Source: an uncultured Candidatus Melainabacteria bacterium
GTDB lineage: Bacteria; Cyanobacteriota; Vampirovibrionia; Gastranaerophilales; Gastranaerophilaceae
NCBI GenBank assembly: GCA_937891325.1
Contig: CALAFU010000263.1
Coordinates: 1-8,416, forward strand
DNA: 8,416 nucleotides
Reading direction: 5' to 3'
Shown here piece by piece: positions 6,101-8,416 of the stretch; position 1 is the first letter of the stretch; each line of letters starts with the position of its first letter. The notes under the pieces are model-generated. The model saw nothing but the letters and a program-made list of their open reading frames with translations. It did not search any database and was not told where the DNA came from. Both the position numbers and the translations under genes were made by a program.

Positions 6101-6257
6101 CGTTGAAGTTGACGGTATGGAGGATGAACCAAGAGAAAAAATTACGAATATGCGTAAACAATCAATCCTTGAACGTTCGGGCTACACCGTAAAACGTGTA
6201 AGTTTCCGCGAATGGCAAGTTTCACCTAAAGCGTGTCTTGATAGATTGTTGACATAA
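3168..6257 (+). CDS. SF1 helicase with C-terminal Vsr/MTES_1575-like nuclease domain
   Basis: The 1029-residue product is an ATP-driven superfamily 1 (Upf1/DNA2-like) helicase fused to a predicted nuclease. The N-terminal part (about 90-150: YLIYGYLFL, then FLTPLLYVPCRLERNG) recalls DUF4011 helicases. An acidic linker lies near 203-240. Helicase motifs are complete: Walker A GPPGTGKS (341-348), Walker B IIDEAS with D655/E656, motif III VGDDKQLPH (678-686), HFRSLPP (736-742), motif V GTAHTFQGDERD (849-860) and motif VI NVAITRAKN (887-895). Between Walker A and B is a long, charged, helical insertion (about 425-620). The C-terminal domain (about 943-1029) has E945, D971, the E980-V-D982-G motif and a GYTVKRVS..EW tail, as in PD-(D/E)XK-fold DUF559/MTES_1575/Vsr proteins. 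Anti-phage defence or DNA repair are both plausible, and the substrate is unknown. It stands alone, divergent from cca and followed by a hairpin, with codon use like its neighbours. Confidence 0.88.
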   Translation: MLQELHEATRALNSAFNNSFVKKLSQYLHDCVREEVKSATFRNLKGDKDNKWIFLKQEETLFTKGEEFLRLDGSDSKLTELMIQSENNTKDKYLIYGYLFLVGKNSKTKRQNEFLTPLLYVPCRLERNGVNINCIPLDDVLSLNTAALAGLMAKRDDEDEIDLLLEGILDAVPDLPLTQEKMDIFLTTLKSIVPDVEIALNDTTEEEDNVSKDFYEEKVTSKNVDEIIDEEEENERIAKETVKKVDHVSVTSQCAIILTKRPAVTAGVLHELMQIAEKPSGMYRETALGVINDEFVQTKSKILPDEEEPKEFYPVTPLSLSDTQERVLKNIETDKFISVQGPPGTGKSQTIVNLVAHLIAHGKTVLIASRMDKAVDVVADRLNNLGAQFLALRAGRLNYQRQLSYELNDLLAGKVDLDDGAEDYMTADIQDMKEHLDKMRNLEKKCDKIIKLEKKWHDLYEEIKVSGLSFDTNQFITKYLKPEELETVKDAIESFEKNLEKSGFFANIANHNAKGQLKKMLGIHEFEVNSDTIEQLKTEYDYAKLEAEEKVTELEIQKSGNIHQMMEQSGIATKILKNQRRQALKGLLKDQVKRQRLKIHARSLVERKQRLQNNILDTEDFKPLLEAFPCWCATTYAISSSLPLKPAMFDVAIIDEASQCDIASCFPILFRAKKAVIVGDDKQLPHLSFLEKAKEQSFMNQYGIPDKYQLMWRFRTNSMFDVSDYYSMNSIMLDEHFRSLPPIIDFSNREFYADRIRIMRKDKVGDKVLELVQVPDGKVDSSATRNLPEIEAVVKTLHELIIEDERKNPEKPVSIGIISPFRAQVEQLKISVSKVLSDHMLKKHQVEIGTAHTFQGDERDIMLISWAFADNSFTQSLTFLQKSNLFNVAITRAKNKMINFISHDITNLPDGHFRHYMAYLKEYQERQEAILNKEIDENVYKNQLERDIAEAIRSLGKEVVAGASIAGLSADLMFDNTIVEVDGMEDEPREKITNMRKQSILERSGYTVKRVSFREWQVSPKACLDRLLT

Positions 6258-6271
6258 TTAGATAGTTGATA

Positions 6272-6300
6272 GACGGCGCACGCCAAAGGCGTGCGCCGTC
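6272..6300. repeat. perfect 13-bp GC-rich palindromic hairpin after the helicase gene
   Basis: GACGGCGCACGCC (6272-6284), loop AAA, then the exact complement (6288-6300) form a very stable hairpin starting 14 bases after the helicase stop. Eleven of the 13 pairs are G-C, in sharp contrast to the surrounding AT-rich DNA. No T-run follows (CTTGTATTTA), so it is not a standard intrinsic terminator, although it may slow polymerase or protect the mRNA 3' end. A dispersed REP-like palindrome is the alternative. Confidence 0.8.
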
Positions 6301-6301
6301 C

Positions 6302-6345
6302 TTGTATTTAATTATCTTCATTGTATAATATTATTGAAATATAAT
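6302..6345 (+). promoter_or_regulatory. promoter region of glyS with two TATAAT boxes
   Basis: Two perfect -10 boxes are present. TATAAT at 6324-6329 has TTGTAT 16 bases upstream (6302-6307). TATAAT at 6340-6345 has TTCATT 17 bases upstream (6317-6322). Either would give a leader of about 55-75 bases. No T-box or other riboswitch fits in the short leader. The ribosome binding site AGAGG (6397-6401) lies 5 bases before the ATG. Confidence 0.6.
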
Positions 6346-6406
6346 TACTGCGAACGCTTAAATTGCAGTTTTTAAGAAGTCAGAAAAAGAAAAATCAGAG
6401 GTAAAA

Positions 6407-8404
6407 ATGAGTAAATATTTATTAGAAGTAGGTTGTGAAGAATTACCATACAAGTTTATTAACCAAGCGGTTGAACAATTAAAAACAGGTTTTTCAAAAT
6501 TCTTAAACGAAAACTGCATTAAATTTTCAGATATCAATGTTCTTGCAACACCAAGACGTTTGGCAGTAATTATCGACGGACTTGCAGAAAAACAAGACGA
6601 CGAAACAAAGGTTTTAAGAGGACCTATTAAAAACGTTGCTTATGATGAAAATGGCAATCTTACAAAAGCTGGGGAAGGCTTCTTGAGAAAAAATGGTGTT
6701 GATTCAAAAGATGCATACTTAGAAGACAATTATCTTCACGCAAAAGTTGAAATCAAAGGTAAAGAAACTTCAACTGTACTTCAAGAAAATATTCCAACTC
6801 TAGTTTTGAAACTTCAAGGTTCTCACTTTATGAGATGGGATAACTTTGATGAAAAATTCCAAAGACCAATCCGCTGGATTGTTTCAATTATGGATAACAA
6901 AGAAGTTCCAATCGAAATTATTAATATTAAATCAGGCAAGGTTTCTAGAGGTCACAGATTCTCAAAAAATCAAATAGTAGAAATTAATCATCCTGATGAA
7001 TATGTTGAAAAATTACGCTCTGCAAACGTTATTGTTGACCAAGCAGAAAGAAAAGCTGAAATTGTAAAACAAGCAAAAGCTGAAGCGGACAAAATCGGTG
7101 CAGTTTGCAGATATTCAGATGATTTACTAGAAGAAGTTACAGAACTTTGCGAATGGCCGGTTGCAGTAACTTGTGAATTTGATGAAAAATATTTGACAAT
7201 TCCAGATGAAGTTACAGTAACGGTTATGGCTGTTCACCAACGTTATTTTGCACTTTATAAAGACGGCAAACTAACAAACAAATTTATCACAATCACTAAC
7301 TACGTAGGTGACGAATTTGAAAACATCAAGGCTGGTAACTTGCGTGTAGTAGGTGCAAGACTTGATGATGCTGTGTTCTTCTTCAATGAAGATACTCGTA
7401 AACCTCTAGCTGATTACGTTGAAGGGCTAAAAGGTATGACATTCCAAAAAGGTATGGGTACAATTTATGACAAAACTCAACGTATTGTTGAATTGTCAAA
7501 AGCTATTGCAAGCGACTTAGGCAAATCTTCAGAAACTATTAACAGAACAGCATTGTTATGTAAAGCAGACCTTTGCACAAGCCTTGTATTTGAATTTACA
7601 GAACTTCAAGGCTATATCGGTTCAGACTACGCGAGAGTTTCAGGTGAAGCTCCAGAGGTTGTAGAAGGTATTAAAGAACACTACTTCCCTCTAAATGCTG
7701 ATAGCGAATTAGCAAAAGGTATTGAAGGTCAAGTAGTTGGTATCGCAGACAAATTAGACACAGTTTCAGCAGTGTTTGTAGAAGGTAAGAAACCAACAGG
7801 TTCTTCTGACCCATTAGGCGTAAGACGTGCTGCATTGGGTATTATCAAAACAGTTATCGCAAACGATTTAAAAATTGATTTGAACAAAATGTTAGAAAAA
7901 ACATTGGAACTTTTACCTGTTAAAAAAGACTGTATAAAAGATATCCAAGAATTTTTCACACAACGTTTGATTATATTCTTGAACGATCAATACAAAAAGG
8001 ATGTACTTGAAGCATGCGCATCTTCAAATCCATTGTCAGATTTGTCAGATTACGTGGCTAGAGTAAAGGTTGTTTCAGCTATGAATTCACCAGAATTGCT
8101 AGAAAGCGCAAACAGAGTTATCAGAATTTTGAAAACTCCTGTACATGCCGAAGTTAAAAAAGAATTGTTTAAAGACGATTCAGAAGGCATGCTTTTAGAT
8201 GCAATGAATAAAATCAATGAAAACGTTGATTATGAAACTTATTTGAAGGAATTGATTGACGCAACACCAGCAATATCAAACTTCTTCGACAAGGTTCTAG
8301 TTATGGATAATGATGAACAGGTTAAAAACAACCGTTTGGCTATGCTTACAAAATTGAAGGAAAAATTTGAAAAATTATGCGATTTTTCAAAAGTTCAAGC
8401 ATAG
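6407..8404 (+). CDS. glyS: glycyl-tRNA synthetase beta subunit
   Basis: This is the beta subunit of the bacterial two-subunit glycyl-tRNA synthetase. It binds tRNA-Gly and works with the catalytic alpha subunit (GlyQ) to attach glycine in the cytoplasm. The 665-residue length is close to the usual 680-700, so the gene is complete. Family signatures appear in order: LLEVGCEELP (5-14), FMRWDNFDEKFQRPIRWIV (141-159), AVHQRYFAL (275-283), GARLDDAVFFFNED (316-329), CKADLCTSLVFEFTELQGY (385-403), IADKLDTV (446-453) and PTGSSDPLGVRRAALG (463-478). The C-terminal DALR-like anticodon-binding region ends with FFDKVLVMDNDEQVKNNR. The start is supported by AGAGG 5 bases before the ATG. The glyQ gene, often just upstream of glyS, is absent here; the gene before is the helicase. 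It has its own promoter region and is probably transcribed independently. Confidence 0.97.
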   Translation: MSKYLLEVGCEELPYKFINQAVEQLKTGFSKFLNENCIKFSDINVLATPRRLAVIIDGLAEKQDDETKVLRGPIKNVAYDENGNLTKAGEGFLRKNGVDSKDAYLEDNYLHAKVEIKGKETSTVLQENIPTLVLKLQGSHFMRWDNFDEKFQRPIRWIVSIMDNKEVPIEIINIKSGKVSRGHRFSKNQIVEINHPDEYVEKLRSANVIVDQAERKAEIVKQAKAEADKIGAVCRYSDDLLEEVTELCEWPVAVTCEFDEKYLTIPDEVTVTVMAVHQRYFALYKDGKLTNKFITITNYVGDEFENIKAGNLRVVGARLDDAVFFFNEDTRKPLADYVEGLKGMTFQKGMGTIYDKTQRIVELSKAIASDLGKSSETINRTALLCKADLCTSLVFEFTELQGYIGSDYARVSGEAPEVVEGIKEHYFPLNADSELAKGIEGQVVGIADKLDTVSAVFVEGKKPTGSSDPLGVRRAALGIIKTVIANDLKIDLNKMLEKTLELLPVKKDCIKDIQEFFTQRLIIFLNDQYKKDVLEACASSNPLSDLSDYVARVKVVSAMNSPELLESANRVIRILKTPVHAEVKKELFKDDSEGMLLDAMNKINENVDYETYLKELIDATPAISNFFDKVLVMDNDEQVKNNRLAMLTKLKEKFEKLCDFSKVQA

Positions 8405-8416
8405 TTTAAAAATAAT

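Noticed and set aside
6347..6373. ACTGC/GCAGT inverted repeat followed by five T in the glyS leader, as a possible attenuator
   Set aside because: The stem is only 5 bp with a 13-base loop, too weak to claim as a terminator.
6301..6406. T-box or other tRNA-sensing leader before glyS
   Set aside because: The leader is too short, and no specifier stem or T-box sequence is visible.
7729..7959. Antisense open frame inside glyS
   Set aside because: It is a shadow of a strongly conserved synthetase segment with no independent support.
1..8416. CRISPR array or other phage-defence gene cluster
   Set aside because: No regularly spaced repeats or cas-like genes exist; the only defence-like candidate is the single helicase-nuclease.

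Overview
The window is AT-rich bacterial DNA carrying three long housekeeping-style genes, one tRNA gene and the edge of a mobile element. Bacterial features include sigma70-like promoters, Shine-Dalgarno sites, a rho-independent terminator and a tRNA without an encoded CCA. The lineage cannot be fixed from the sequence alone. A two-subunit type glycyl-tRNA synthetase whose beta gene has no alpha gene beside it, a class II CCA-type nucleotidyltransferase with a DDPTR motif, and low G+C would suit a non-photosynthetic cyanobacterial relative (Vampirovibrionia/Gastranaerophilales). This is a low-confidence inference.

Positions 1 to about 1525, read on the minus strand, hold the transposase end of a Mu-type transposable element or prophage. 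A DDE transposase runs off the left edge. A 61-codon gene precedes it and is coupled to it by a TAATG stop/start overlap. Upstream of both is a non-coding stretch of about 365 bases full of short direct and inverted repeats, plausibly transposase or repressor sites. It ends in a tandem 17-base repeat whose minus strand could form a G-quadruplex. The exact element border is not resolvable because the other end is outside the window.

Positions 1534 to 3150 form a chromosomal minus-strand block: a CCA-type tRNA nucleotidyltransferase (cca), an unidentified 84-codon gene, then tRNA-Gln(UUG) with its own strong promoter and terminator. The tRNA lacks an encoded CCA end, so the neighbouring nucleotidyltransferase activity is needed to mature it. 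The cca promoter is placed so that its transcript should start at or next to the ATG.

Positions 3168 to 6257 on the plus strand encode a 1029-residue superfamily 1 helicase, divergent from cca across only 52 bases. It has a complete helicase motif set, an N-terminal segment recalling DUF4011 proteins, and a C-terminal Vsr/MTES_1575-like nuclease domain. This architecture recalls single-protein anti-phage helicase-nucleases and is the best candidate here for an interesting system. It sits between two housekeeping genes with no defence partner visible, so a housekeeping repair role is also possible.

A perfect 13-bp GC-rich hairpin follows the helicase gene. Then comes a promoter region with two TATAAT boxes, and glyS, the complete glycyl-tRNA synthetase beta subunit gene, ending 12 bases before the right edge.
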